In this document: positions 16,755 to 24,417 of the stretch, one piece after another
Layout of the letters: each line of letters opens with the position of its first letter
Position numbering within the stretch: the stretch's first letter is position 1
Source: Archaeoglobales archaeon
Lineage (GTDB): Archaea > Halobacteriota > Archaeoglobi > Archaeoglobales > Archaeoglobaceae
Direction: 5' to 3'
Assembly (NCBI GenBank): GCA_003662995.1
Contig: QMZC01000020.1
Location: 1-32,983 of the forward strand
Length of the DNA stretch: 32,983 nt
The notes under the pieces: model-generated
What the model was told of the DNA's origin: nothing
The model's database searches: none
Seen by the model: only the letters and a program-made list of their open reading frames with translations
Program-made: the position numbers and the translations under genes

Positions 16755-17381
16755 ATGACTTCAACGTTTAAGTATGGGGATGTGGAAATTACCTTTTTGA
16801 AGCATGCAGGCTTTAAAATAAAGGGTAGCAAAACGATATACATTGACCCCTATGCTTTGCCAGATGTGGAGATGGAAAAGGCTGATTTGGTTTTGATCAC
16901 TCACGAACACTTCGATCACATGGACATGGATGCCGTTAAAAAGATTAGAAAGGATGAGACTGTTGTGATAGTCCCAACCGGTTGCATGGCTGAAGGATAC
17001 AGGACTTGCGAGCTTGATATTGGTGCAAGAGAGGAAGTTGAAGGTGTGACAGTTGAGCCTGTACCAGCCTACAACGTTGACAAGCACTTCCACGGAAAAG
17101 GCGAGGGAGTGGGATACGTAATAACAATTGACGGTGTAAAAATATACCACGCAGGAGATACAGACTTCATTCCCGAAATGAAGGAGATAGAGGTTGATGT
17201 TGCCCTAATTCCTGTCGGCGGAACTTATACAATGGATGTTGAGGATGCAAAGAAGGCTATTGAGGCAATTAAGGCTAAGTATTTCATTCCGATGCATTAT
17301 GGAACGTTGCCCGAAACCAAAGCGGATTTGAGCAAGCTAAAATCAGATAAGGTTGTTGTTCTGGAGCCGATGTTTAAGTAA
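16755..17381 (+). CDS. Metallo-beta-lactamase-fold hydrolase (UPF0173 type)
   Basis: 208 aa. Metal-binding THEHFDHMD (H50, H52, D54, H55) and YHAGDTDF (H132, D135), with a C-terminal MHYGT supplying the last His. Compact size and the motif spacing fit the UPF0173 / UlaG-like group of MBL hydrolases, whose substrates are mostly unknown. Start at 16755 has a TATA-like GATTTAAG about 27 nt upstream; a nearer out-of-frame ATG at 16745 is not used. Divergent from the half-ferritin gene. Confidence 0.85.
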   Translation: MTSTFKYGDVEITFLKHAGFKIKGSKTIYIDPYALPDVEMEKADLVLITHEHFDHMDMDAVKKIRKDETVVIVPTGCMAEGYRTCELDIGAREEVEGVTVEPVPAYNVDKHFHGKGEGVGYVITIDGVKIYHAGDTDFIPEMKEIEVDVALIPVGGTYTMDVEDAKKAIEAIKAKYFIPMHYGTLPETKADLSKLKSDKVVVLEPMFK

Positions 17382-17406
17382 TTTTTAAATTTTTTAATAT
17401 AATTGC

Positions 17407-18096
17407 CTATTTTAAAATCCCACCTCTAATCACGTCAATGGGTATTCTGCCATTGTGAATGGCTGTTGAGATTAAAACACCATCACACCCAACCTCTTTG
17501 GCTTTTATCAAATCTTCTGTATCTCTTATTCCCCCACCCCCATATACGGGATTGTCAGATAACCCTACAGCCATCTCCAAACTCTCAAAATCTAGGGAGG
17601 TTGATGTGCCGACTTTATCCAACATCAAAACTATAACTCCTTTGAGATTAAATGAATTTAAAAATTCCATGGCATCAATCCAGTTTCTAAAAGAATTAGA
17701 TGCATCTAAAAGCTCTTCCTCCTTTAAATCCAAGCTAACGTAGACTCTCTTTGCATCAACCTCCTCCAATCTTTTTATATTAAACGTCTCTGTCCCGAGA
17801 ATCGGGTAAACATCATAAACAACGTCATTCGGTTCTTTGAATCCGCAATCTGCCATTGTTTCCTCAACTTCTTTTCTCAACTCTAAAATAATCTCCAAAT
17901 TGCTTCCCTTACCCATTATTCTGTCTAAATCGGCTATATACAAATATTTGGGCTTCAATTTTTTTATCACCTCATAGGGGTTGCTTGATTTCACAATCTT
18001 GCTAAAATGGTGAATCGGTTTGTACGATTCTCTTTCACCTTTATAACCTCTAACAACTCTGCCATCAATGAGGTCTATAACAAAAACAACCTTCAT
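17407..18096 (-). CDS. HisA/HisF-family paralogue (COG1411 type)
   Basis: 229 aa TIM barrel related to HisA but divergent: FVIDLIDGRVVRGYKGERES at the N-terminus, YIADLDRIMGKG near 53-64, VYVSLDLKEEE near 118 and YGGGGIRDTEDL near 184 (phosphate loop). The true HisA is encoded separately at 31295-31999, so this is a second, specialised member. Stand-alone HisA-like proteins of this type occur in archaea and methylotrophs; a link to C1-carrier coenzyme synthesis has been suggested from gene context, but I cannot confirm it here. Divergent from the glycosyltransferase across a palindromic promoter. Confidence 0.75.
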   Translation of the reverse strand: MKVVFVIDLIDGRVVRGYKGERESYKPIHHFSKIVKSSNPYEVIKKLKPKYLYIADLDRIMGKGSNLEIILELRKEVEETMADCGFKEPNDVVYDVYPILGTETFNIKRLEEVDAKRVYVSLDLKEEELLDASNSFRNWIDAMEFLNSFNLKGVIVLMLDKVGTSTSLDFESLEMAVGLSDNPVYGGGGIRDTEDLIKAKEVGCDGVLISTAIHNGRIPIDVIRGGILK

Positions 18097-18117
18097 AGGT
18101 GTTCTTAGACTGCAAAT

Positions 18118-18134
18118 ACTAAAATTTTTTTAGT
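18118..18134. promoter_or_regulatory. AT-rich palindrome in a divergent promoter
   Basis: ACTAAAA-TTT-TTTTAGT: perfect 7-bp arms around a 3-nt centre. The centre is about 29-30 nt from both flanking start codons (18096 minus and 18155 plus), so one element could act as TATA box in both directions. Confidence 0.45.
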
Positions 18135-18154
18135 TGTTGTGTAATGCTTGAAAA

Positions 18155-19135
18155 ATGAAAATTTTGATGTATGGAAGGCTAATAGGTGGGATTGCAAATC
18201 ATATCTATGCCCTCTCAAGGGAATTAAAAAAACTTGGGCATGAGGTTGATATAATCTCTCAAAAGGAAATTTCTTTGATAAAAATAATGGATGGGTTTTA
18301 CTATTTGGATTATCCATCTTCCTCAAAAAAAATTGTTAAAATTGCTCAAAACTACGATATTTTGCACGTTCACAACTGTGCAACATCAATGGAACTCCTT
18401 TTACCAAGTTTAATTAAAATACCACTTGTCAATACAATTCATGTTGCCATTGGTGGTAAAATTTACGGAAAAATAGGCTTTGAAGTGACAAAGACGATAG
18501 CAAAGCTATATTCCAAAGCCAACATAACAATAGCATTAAGCAACAAATCCATGGAAATAACAAAAAAGTATCAACGTAATGTTAGATTGATCCCAAACGG
18601 TGTTGACGTTGAAGAATTCAAGCCAAAAAAAAGCACAAGAATATTCGATGACACAACAATAGGCTACTTAGGGCAATTAAGGAGGGAAAAAAATGTTGAA
18701 AGTTTGGTTAAAGCCTGCAAAGTGCATGGTTTTAACTTAGCAATTGGTGGCACAGGGCCACTATACAAAAAAATTAAGGCAATGGAGGATAAGAAAATTA
18801 AAGTTCTGGGTTTTGTAAAGGATGCCGTTGAGTTCTACAACTCCATTGACATATTCGTGCTGCCATCTTACGCTGAAAACGATCCACTAACCGTTTTGGA
18901 GGCGATGGCATGTGGTAAGCCTGTTATAACCACAGAGTGCATCAAAGATTCCATTAAAGATGAGTTTGGCATGGTTTGCGGTTACGACGCAAGTTCAATT
19001 GGAGAAGCAATAAGCGAGATGCTAAAATTGGATTTCCAAAAAATGGGAAAAAATGCGAGAAAATACGTTTTAAAACATCGTACTTGGAATGTGTGTGCAA
19101 AAAGGGTAGAAGATGTTTATAGACTGTTAAAATGA
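18155..19135 (+). CDS. GT4 family glycosyltransferase
   Basis: 326 aa, GT-B fold. The N-terminal domain begins MKILMYGRLIGGIANHIYAL with the GGIxxH-type acceptor loop. The linker has RLIPNGVDVEEF near 145. The C-terminal nucleotide-sugar domain has GYLGQLRREKNV near 170 and the E-x7-E motif in SYAENDPLTVLEAMACGKPV near 244. Transfers a sugar from an activated donor with retention; likely targets are surface glycans or glycolipids, not determinable from sequence. It is slightly short for the family, but both domains are complete. Confidence 0.88.
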   Translation: MKILMYGRLIGGIANHIYALSRELKKLGHEVDIISQKEISLIKIMDGFYYLDYPSSSKKIVKIAQNYDILHVHNCATSMELLLPSLIKIPLVNTIHVAIGGKIYGKIGFEVTKTIAKLYSKANITIALSNKSMEITKKYQRNVRLIPNGVDVEEFKPKKSTRIFDDTTIGYLGQLRREKNVESLVKACKVHGFNLAIGGTGPLYKKIKAMEDKKIKVLGFVKDAVEFYNSIDIFVLPSYAENDPLTVLEAMACGKPVITTECIKDSIKDEFGMVCGYDASSIGEAISEMLKLDFQKMGKNARKYVLKHRTWNVCAKRVEDVYRLLK

Positions 19136-19166
19136 TTTTTAGTGGATCGATTTAAAAAATTTAAAT

Positions 19167-20000
19167 TTAATCTGAGATGTCCACAACTTTCAAATCTACA
19201 ACGTATCTATTGACGTAGGGGGCGAAGCTCCCGCATTCTTTAACTTTTAAAATCTCGACCTTCATATCTTCTTCCTCAAATATTTTTTTAACAACTTTGG
19301 GTAGCTTTTCCTCATCATTTTGGCTGGCAAAGGTGTAGTAATGAACAATTCCTCCAACTTTTATCTTGTCTTTAACGAGATACACGAATTCCTCCGCTGA
19401 ATGGGGGGCGGGCATGAGAACTCTGTCAAACCTTTCGTTAATTTTTAGTAACATCTCTTTGACGTCTCCCTCATAAACTCTAACAACATCGCTTACCTTG
19501 TTAAGCTCAACATTTTTTCTAAAGTACTCGACTGCCTTTGGATTGAGCTCAATCCCGATCACAACCTTTGGTTTTGCAAGCTTTGCAATCACAATCGGAT
19601 AAGGCCCCACACCAGCAAACATCACCAAAACTTTCTCACCATCTTTTACCTGTTTGGCAATCCTCTCCCTCTCTCCCGAAAGCTTTACAGAGTAATAAAC
19701 TTTTGTTGGATCGACTAAGAACCTACAACCATGCTCCTTTGCAATTGTTTCTGTTTCCTTACCATAAATCACCTCATACTTTGCAATTCTAAAGACTCCA
19801 TTAACCTCCCCCGTTTTTCTCAGAATTGTCTTTACATGCTTATGTTTCTTCAAAATTGCCTCAACGATAAGGTCTTTGATGTGCATTATTTCATCAGGAA
19901 TCTCTATGATAACAACATCACCTACTATCTCAAAGCTCCTCCTCACCAATCTGATTTTATTACCGCTAATCTTTCCCTTGAGCATCTCTTTTAGTGACAC
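19167..20000 (-). CDS. trm5: tRNA (guanine(37)-N1)-methyltransferase Trm5, short form
   Basis: Methylates G37 next to the anticodon using S-adenosylmethionine, preventing +1 frameshifting. AdoMet motif VLVMFAGVGPYPIV. By comparison with the M. jannaschii enzyme, catalytic Arg (GVFRIAKYE), Glu (LSGERERI) and Asn (IELNPKAVEY) positions are retained. The later NLPK-like segment reads MPAPHSAEEF, which is divergent. The N-terminal D1 tRNA-elbow domain is absent, as in short archaeal Trm5 forms. Start uncertain: GTG at 20000 matches the family's LKExLxGK beginning; TTG 20015 and ATG 19985 are alternatives. The frame also runs open into the upstream Cas4-like gene, which I consider non-coding for Trm5. 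Confidence 0.88.
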   Translation of the reverse strand: MSLKEMLKGKISGNKIRLVRRSFEIVGDVVIIEIPDEIMHIKDLIVEAILKKHKHVKTILRKTGEVNGVFRIAKYEVIYGKETETIAKEHGCRFLVDPTKVYYSVKLSGERERIAKQVKDGEKVLVMFAGVGPYPIVIAKLAKPKVVIGIELNPKAVEYFRKNVELNKVSDVVRVYEGDVKEMLLKINERFDRVLMPAPHSAEEFVYLVKDKIKVGGIVHYYTFASQNDEEKLPKVVKKIFEEEDMKVEILKVKECGSFAPYVNRYVVDLKVVDISD

Positions 20001-20035
20001 AATTAACTTAAACAATCGCTTTAAAATCGTTAGCC

Positions 20036-20683
20036 TTACAAAAATTTGGATGCAAAGGTTGAGGGCTTGGAGTTGCAAACTTCAAGATACCAGCATTTGC
20101 TACAAACCCTCCTCTTTTGTTTTTCTGGAACAAAACCCTTCTTTACCTTCAATACCCGTTCAATCAACCTCAAAACCTGATATTTTTCCCGCCTAGTAAT
20201 CTCAACTTTTTCAAGCTCACCATCAAAGCAGTAGTAAACCAAACCTTCATTCACCTCCAAAAGCATACAAAATGCTGTAATCTTAACCAAATCCCTGAAC
20301 CAGACTTTATCTCCATCTGGCTTTCTTAAAGCCAGAGTTAGCGGTAATTTTTTACCCCTAAACAAAACGATTTCATCTAAAACACCTTTGAGCCTTAATT
20401 TATTTGATTCGAGTTTTATTTCCCACTCTATTGGTTGAAATTCGTCGAGGATTAAGTTGTACTTGAAATTCTTGCACGCCTTATTGAAAACTTCTGGCTC
20501 ATCATAGAGTTGTTTAAACCTTTCAAAAGCCCAGTCGTTGTCAAAACCTTTTCTCCTGCTCAGATAAATCTCCCTCGCCGCATGCATTTCTGTGATACGA
20601 TCTTCTCCAAACCTTAGTCTGAAATATAAAAGGCGAGGGCAAAAGGCGTATGTAGAGATGTCGCTAACGTTGACCAAATCCAT
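20036..20683 (-). CDS. Stand-alone Cas4/RecB-like protein with degenerate nuclease site
   Basis: 215 aa. The Cas4 iron-sulfur layout is visible: Cys15 in AFCPRLLYF and C194, C197, C203 in CSKCWYLEVC. His34 in MHAAREIYL and Asp103 in KGVLDEIV match nuclease motifs. The E-x-K motif expected next reads PLTLALRKP (114-122), with no Glu, and the usual QxxxY reads KITAF. Nuclease activity is therefore doubtful. No CRISPR array or other cas gene is nearby. TATA-like TTTTTAAT at 20703-20710 precedes the ATG by about 24 nt. Probably co-transcribed with trm5 downstream. Possible roles are nucleic-acid binding or Fe-S-dependent repair, by inference. Confidence 0.78.
   Translation of the reverse strand: MDLVNVSDISTYAFCPRLLYFRLRFGEDRITEMHAAREIYLSRRKGFDNDWAFERFKQLYDEPEVFNKACKNFKYNLILDEFQPIEWEIKLESNKLRLKGVLDEIVLFRGKKLPLTLALRKPDGDKVWFRDLVKITAFCMLLEVNEGLVYYCFDGELEKVEITRREKYQVLRLIERVLKVKKGFVPEKQKRRVCSKCWYLEVCNSKPSTFASKFL
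20316..20336. repeat. Perfect 9-bp inverted repeat inside the Cas4-like gene
   Basis: TCTGGCTTT, 3-nt loop, then AAAGCCAGA. It covers codons 117-123, exactly where the nuclease E-x-K motif should be. Confidence 0.7.
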
Positions 20684-20736
20684 AATTTACGTATTAAAAA
20701 TAATTAAAAAATTTTGCTAAAACACTTTTGCACAAA

Positions 20737-20745
20737 TTTTAAATA
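20737..20745 (+). promoter_or_regulatory. TATA box of the TIP49 gene
   Basis: TTTTAAATA lies about 38 nt before the ATG at 20779. The short leader contains GGGTGGT just before the start. Confidence 0.5.
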
Positions 20746-20778
20746 GTCTCATATACCCACTAAAGTTGGGTGGTAACG

Positions 20779-22125
20779 ATGGAGGAGATTAGAGAGCTTG
20801 CTGCCCGATTTGAAAGAATTGGTGCACACTCACACATCAGGGGATTAGGTTTAGACGAGAACTTGAAGGCCAAGGATGTTGCTGATGGATTGGTTGGACA
20901 GATAAAGGCAAGAGAGGCTGCAGGAGTGATTGTCAAGCTGATACAATCTGGAAAGATGGCTGGTAGAGGAATTTTGATGGCTGGGCCACCAGGCACTGGA
21001 AAGACCGCTATTGCAGTTGCTATTAGTAAGGAGTTGGGTAAGGACATTCCATTTGTTCAGGTTTCAGCCTCAGAATTCTACAGCAGTGAAATGAAAAAGA
21101 CTGAGGCTTTAATTCAAACGATGAGAAAGGCAATTGGTGTAAGAATTAGAGAGACGAGAACAGTTTTGGAGGGTGAAGTTGTTGGTTTAGACTACAACAT
21201 GGTTCCAAATCCATACAATCCAACGCAAAAGATTCCTGAATCGGCTACACTAACATTGGCAACTAAAGACGAAAAGAGAACGTTCAGCATTAGTGGAAGA
21301 TTAGCTTTACAGTTCTTATACAATGGAATTGAAACTGGAGATGTTGTTGTGATTGACAAAGAAACTGGAAGGATTTCAAGGGTTGGCAGAAGTGAAAAAG
21401 CCACGAAAAAGTATGATTTGGGAGATTACGACATTGTTGAGGTGCCAAAAGGCAAGGTTGAGAAAAACAAGGAGTTTACTTACGTCGTAACTCTGCACGA
21501 CTTGGATGAGGCTAATGCTAGAAGAACGACCATATTCAGCCTGTTTTCAACAGAAAGTAGAGAGATTGATAATGAGATAAGAGAAGCGGTTGATGAACAG
21601 GTTAAGAGATGGGTTGAAGAAGGAAGAGCAGAGTTGGTGCCAGGAGTGTTGTTTATTGATGAGACTCACTTAATGGACATAGAGCTGTTTGCCTTCATGA
21701 ATAGGGCAATGGAGTCGGAGATGGCTCCGATAATAATACTTGCGTCGAACAGAGGATTTTCAAAAATCAGAGGCACAGATATAGTTGCACCTCATGGCAT
21801 ACCATTGGATTTGCTCGACAGATTGTTGATAATAACCACCGAGGAGTACAAGAAAGAAGAAATCAGAACAATCCTTGAAATCAGGGCTGCAGAGGCGGGA
21901 ATTATGTTGAGTGAGAAATCGCTAGAAAAATTAACTGAGTTGGGAGTTACAAACAGCTTAAGATACGCCGTTCAATTGTTAGCTCCAGCATACGAATATG
22001 CAAAATTGAGAAATTCTGGAAAGGTTGAAGTGGAGGATGTTGAGAGGGCTGCAAGCATATTCGTCGATGTAAATCAGTCCTCAGCCTACCTCAAAAAGTG
22101 GGAGGAAAAGATGTTGAGTATGTGA
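20779..22125 (+). CDS. TIP49 / RuvB-like AAA+ ATPase
   Basis: 448 aa. Archaeal homologue of eukaryotic RuvBL1/2 (TIP49), AAA+ helicase-like subunits of chromatin and snoRNP assembly complexes. Walker A GPPGTGKT (69-76); Walker B LFIDETHLMD (291-300); between them, roughly 120-235, the OB-fold insert typical of TIP49 (GEVVGLDYNMVPNPYNPTQ). The C-terminal helical lid contains SLRYAVQLLAPA. A GTG nine bases earlier is in frame, but the GGGTGGT ribosome binding site favours the ATG at 20779. Followed on the same strand by pcn and priL, placing it in a replication neighbourhood. Its archaeal function is not established. Confidence 0.93.
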   Translation: MEEIRELAARFERIGAHSHIRGLGLDENLKAKDVADGLVGQIKAREAAGVIVKLIQSGKMAGRGILMAGPPGTGKTAIAVAISKELGKDIPFVQVSASEFYSSEMKKTEALIQTMRKAIGVRIRETRTVLEGEVVGLDYNMVPNPYNPTQKIPESATLTLATKDEKRTFSISGRLALQFLYNGIETGDVVVIDKETGRISRVGRSEKATKKYDLGDYDIVEVPKGKVEKNKEFTYVVTLHDLDEANARRTTIFSLFSTESREIDNEIREAVDEQVKRWVEEGRAELVPGVLFIDETHLMDIELFAFMNRAMESEMAPIIILASNRGFSKIRGTDIVAPHGIPLDLLDRLLIITTEEYKKEEIRTILEIRAAEAGIMLSEKSLEKLTELGVTNSLRYAVQLLAPAYEYAKLRNSGKVEVEDVERAASIFVDVNQSSAYLKKWEEKMLSM

Positions 22126-22223
22126 TTTTGTTTGATTTTTTGCCCAACATTCTTCTTCCACACCTCTAAAATACACCCAATTTGCAGTTATACGAATCAC
22201 CTATCCAAATAGTAAAGAAAAAA

Positions 22224-22233
22224 TTATAAATAA
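22224..22233 (+). promoter_or_regulatory. TATA box of pcn
   Basis: TTATAAATAA. Transcription would begin near 22254, so the leader is only about 8 nt and includes GTGAT before the ATG at 22262. Confidence 0.55.
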
Positions 22234-22261
22234 TTTCAACCCCATCCAATTTGTGATAACC

Positions 22262-22999
22262 ATGATTGACACAATTGTAGCTGGAGAAGTTCTTAAAGCC
22301 GTTACAAAAGCCATGGTTGCGTTGGTCAGTGAGGCAAGATTTCATTTTTTGGAGAACGGTTTGCACTCCAGAGCCGTTGACCCTGCAAACGTGGCGATGG
22401 TGATTGTGGATGCACCATCAGATTCTTTTGAAGTGTATAGAGTTGATAATAGCCCCACAATTGGCGTGGACATCAACAGAATATACGACATTTCAAAATC
22501 AATTAAGAGTGGAGAGCTTGTGGAGTTGAAAACTGTAGATGAATCAACACTAAAAATCAAGTTTGGAAGTGTTGAGTATTCTGTTGCTTTAATTGACCCG
22601 TCGGCAATAAGGAAAGAGCCAAAGGTTCCGCAATTGGAGTTACCGGCAAAAATAGTTTTAAATGCTGGTGAATTTAAGAAAGCTATTGTTGCTGCTGACA
22701 AAATAAGTGACCACGTTGTGTTCAGAACGAATGAGGATGGATTTTACATCGAGGCTGAGGGGGATGTTGACAAGATCACCTTCTACATGAGCGATGCTGA
22801 ACTTATCGAATTCAATAAACAGGAGGCAAGGAGCATGTTCTCCATTGAATACTTGAAGGAATTCACCAAGATTGCCGGGAGCGGAGATTTGCTCACGATA
22901 TATCTGGGCATAAACTATCCGGTAAGGCTACAATTTGACGTAGCTAATGGTAAAGTTAAAGTAGAGTACATCCTCGCCCCAAGAATTGAAGCAGAGTAG
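22262..22999 (+). CDS. pcn: DNA polymerase sliding clamp PCNA
   Basis: Homotrimeric ring that tethers polymerases, ligase and nucleases to DNA. 245 aa from MIDTIVAGEV, the standard clamp length; the frame begins three codons earlier at a GTG. Typical segments: KAMVALVSEARFHFLE, LHSRAVDPANVAMV near 35-50, the interdomain region around PQLELPAKIVLNAGEF, and C-terminal VKVEYILAPRIE. Basic residues line the helices expected in the pore. The stop is followed after 5 nt by priL, so clamp and primase are co-transcribed. Confidence 0.97.
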   Translation: MIDTIVAGEVLKAVTKAMVALVSEARFHFLENGLHSRAVDPANVAMVIVDAPSDSFEVYRVDNSPTIGVDINRIYDISKSIKSGELVELKTVDESTLKIKFGSVEYSVALIDPSAIRKEPKVPQLELPAKIVLNAGEFKKAIVAADKISDHVVFRTNEDGFYIEAEGDVDKITFYMSDAELIEFNKQEARSMFSIEYLKEFTKIAGSGDLLTIYLGINYPVRLQFDVANGKVKVEYILAPRIEAE

Positions 23000-23004
23000 A
23001 AGTA

Positions 23005-24186
23005 ATGGAGTACTTACCATTATTACCTTTTTTGATAAAGTATCCATTTCTTAAAGCATCAGGAGTTTTAATCTCTCAGGAATATTCCAATCTGGAAGAA
23101 ATAATAAATTCAGAAAGAGAATTTGAAAGAGAAGCAAAAGAACTTGGAAAGTGTATTATTTTGTCGATATTCAACAGGTGTGATGTTGAGTTTGAAGATG
23201 TAAAAAAGAGCTTCATCTGCTTGAGTTGTGAGGAGAAATCGTGTAAGGTTTATTGTAAAAACGGAGCAATAAACGGGAAATTTGATTGGAATAAATGTGA
23301 TTTATGCTTGGAATGTTTTAAGAATTGTGGCAAAGATGACAGGAGGTACATGGAATACAAAAACAAGGCGAAAAAGGGCATAGTTGCCTTCTTGTTCTCA
23401 AGAATTCTTGTATCAAATTTAGATGAATGGGTGAGGAGGAGGTATGCAGTAAATGAGGCAAGGAGATACAGAGAGCTTATGAAAAATGAAAGTGATGAAT
23501 TTCTGTTGTTTTTGGCTAAAGACTTGGGAGTTAAAAGCTTCATAAATGAGGATTACTACGTTCACGTAACGTCTTACATTAAAGCTTCATCCAGAATTAA
23601 ATCCGAGGACTGGAGATTGGTAAACAGAGTGTTAAAAGAGGGATACGTTGTTTTAGACAAGGGCAAATTTGTGAGAGTTCTAGAGGAATTTTTGAAAGAA
23701 AGACTTCTGGAAAGAATTGTAATCGATGATTTGGAATCCATTAAACCGTATCTCAAGGAAATTGAGAGAGTTGTGGCAAAGGAAAAAAAGAAGTTTGAGA
23801 AGATTGAGTTTGACAGGGTTGATTTTAGCTGTTTTCCGCCATGCATGAGAAACATATTGGCTGATCTAAGAAAGGGGATAAACATCCCACATACAGCCAG
23901 ATTTGCTGTAACATCGTTTTTGCTAAACATTGGGCTTGACACGGAACAGATAATTGATCTATTCAAGTCAGCCCCAGATTTTGATGAGGAGAAGACAAGG
24001 TATCAGGTTGAACACATCGCAGGCTCTAAAGGGACAGAGTATGATTGTCCAGCATGCGATACCATGAAAACGTATCAAAACTGCTATGAAGATAACAGTT
24101 GCAAAAAAATAAACCATCCCATCTCTTACTATAGGAGATGTATGAAACGCATGAAACTAAGCCAAAAAGATGGGGACAAAACTTAA
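23005..24186 (+). CDS. priL: DNA primase large subunit with an extra ferredoxin-like insert
   Basis: Regulatory subunit of archaeal primase, partner of PriS (not in this window). 393 aa, longer than typical archaeal PriL (about 300-400, varying). The N-terminal helical domain matches through RRRYAVNEARRYREL near 144-158, and DWRLVNRVLKEGYVVLDKG near 202-220 is characteristic. C-terminal [4Fe-4S] ligands are Cys280 (FPPCMRN), Cys351 (ACDTMK), Cys360 and Cys366, with ARFAVTSFLLNIGL and TRYQVEHIAG between them. Unusual: residues 72-108 hold eight cysteines in ferredoxin spacing within the N-terminal half. The start is 5 nt after pcn. Confidence 0.93.
   Translation: MEYLPLLPFLIKYPFLKASGVLISQEYSNLEEIINSEREFEREAKELGKCIILSIFNRCDVEFEDVKKSFICLSCEEKSCKVYCKNGAINGKFDWNKCDLCLECFKNCGKDDRRYMEYKNKAKKGIVAFLFSRILVSNLDEWVRRRYAVNEARRYRELMKNESDEFLLFLAKDLGVKSFINEDYYVHVTSYIKASSRIKSEDWRLVNRVLKEGYVVLDKGKFVRVLEEFLKERLLERIVIDDLESIKPYLKEIERVVAKEKKKFEKIEFDRVDFSCFPPCMRNILADLRKGINIPHTARFAVTSFLLNIGLDTEQIIDLFKSAPDFDEEKTRYQVEHIAGSKGTEYDCPACDTMKTYQNCYEDNSCKKINHPISYYRRCMKRMKLSQKDGDKT
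23218..23328 (+). other. Ferredoxin-like two-cluster cysteine motif inside priL
   Basis: Residues 72-108 of PriL: C72-x2-C75-x4-C80-x3-C84 followed by KNGAI, then C98-x2-C101-x2-C104-x3-C108. The second half is an exact CxxCxxCxxxC cluster motif, and CxNGAI resembles the CPxGAI of dicluster ferredoxins. The proline normally following the last cysteine of each motif is missing. Confidence 0.75.
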
Positions 24187-24190
24187 ATAA
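24182..24190 (+). promoter_or_regulatory. TATA box of rps17e-dapA
   Basis: CTTAAATAA overlaps the end of priL and lies about 34 nt before the ATG at 24220; the leader ends in a GGTG ribosome binding site. Confidence 0.45.
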
Positions 24191-24219
24191 ATTAACGATT
24201 AGTCACTTTTGGTGTCGAT

Positions 24220-24417
24220 ATGGGGACGGTTAAGCCTGCGTATATTAAAATAATAGCGATGGACTTGTTGAAAAAGTATGGAGAAGAATTTACGAATGAT
24301 TTTGATGAAAACAAGAAATTAGTTTCCCAATACACAAACATCACGAGCAAGAGGGTTAGGAATAGGGTGGCTGGTTATATAACAAGAAGGGTTAACAGAG
24401 GGTTGATAAATGTTTGA
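24220..24417 (+). CDS. rps17e: 30S ribosomal protein S17e
   Basis: 65 aa, the usual length for archaeal S17e. Matches through MGTVKPAYIKIIAMDLL, FTNDFDENKKLVSQYT and SKRVRNRVAGYITRRV. Small basic protein of the small subunit, shared by archaea and eukaryotes only. GGTG precedes the start. Its last codons overlap the dapA start by 8 nt, coupling a ribosomal protein gene to lysine synthesis. Confidence 0.96.
   Translation: MGTVKPAYIKIIAMDLLKKYGEEFTNDFDENKKLVSQYTNITSKRVRNRVAGYITRRVNRGLINV

Noticed and set aside
19986-20078. N-terminal extension of Trm5 reaching into the Cas4-like gene
   Set aside because: The extension would overlap coding sequence of the upstream gene and has no match to Trm5 N-termini; GTG at 20000 fits better.
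22126-22252. A small gene between TIP49 and pcn
   Set aside because: No frame with a credible start, ribosome binding site and length; it holds a T-run after TIP49 and the pcn promoter.
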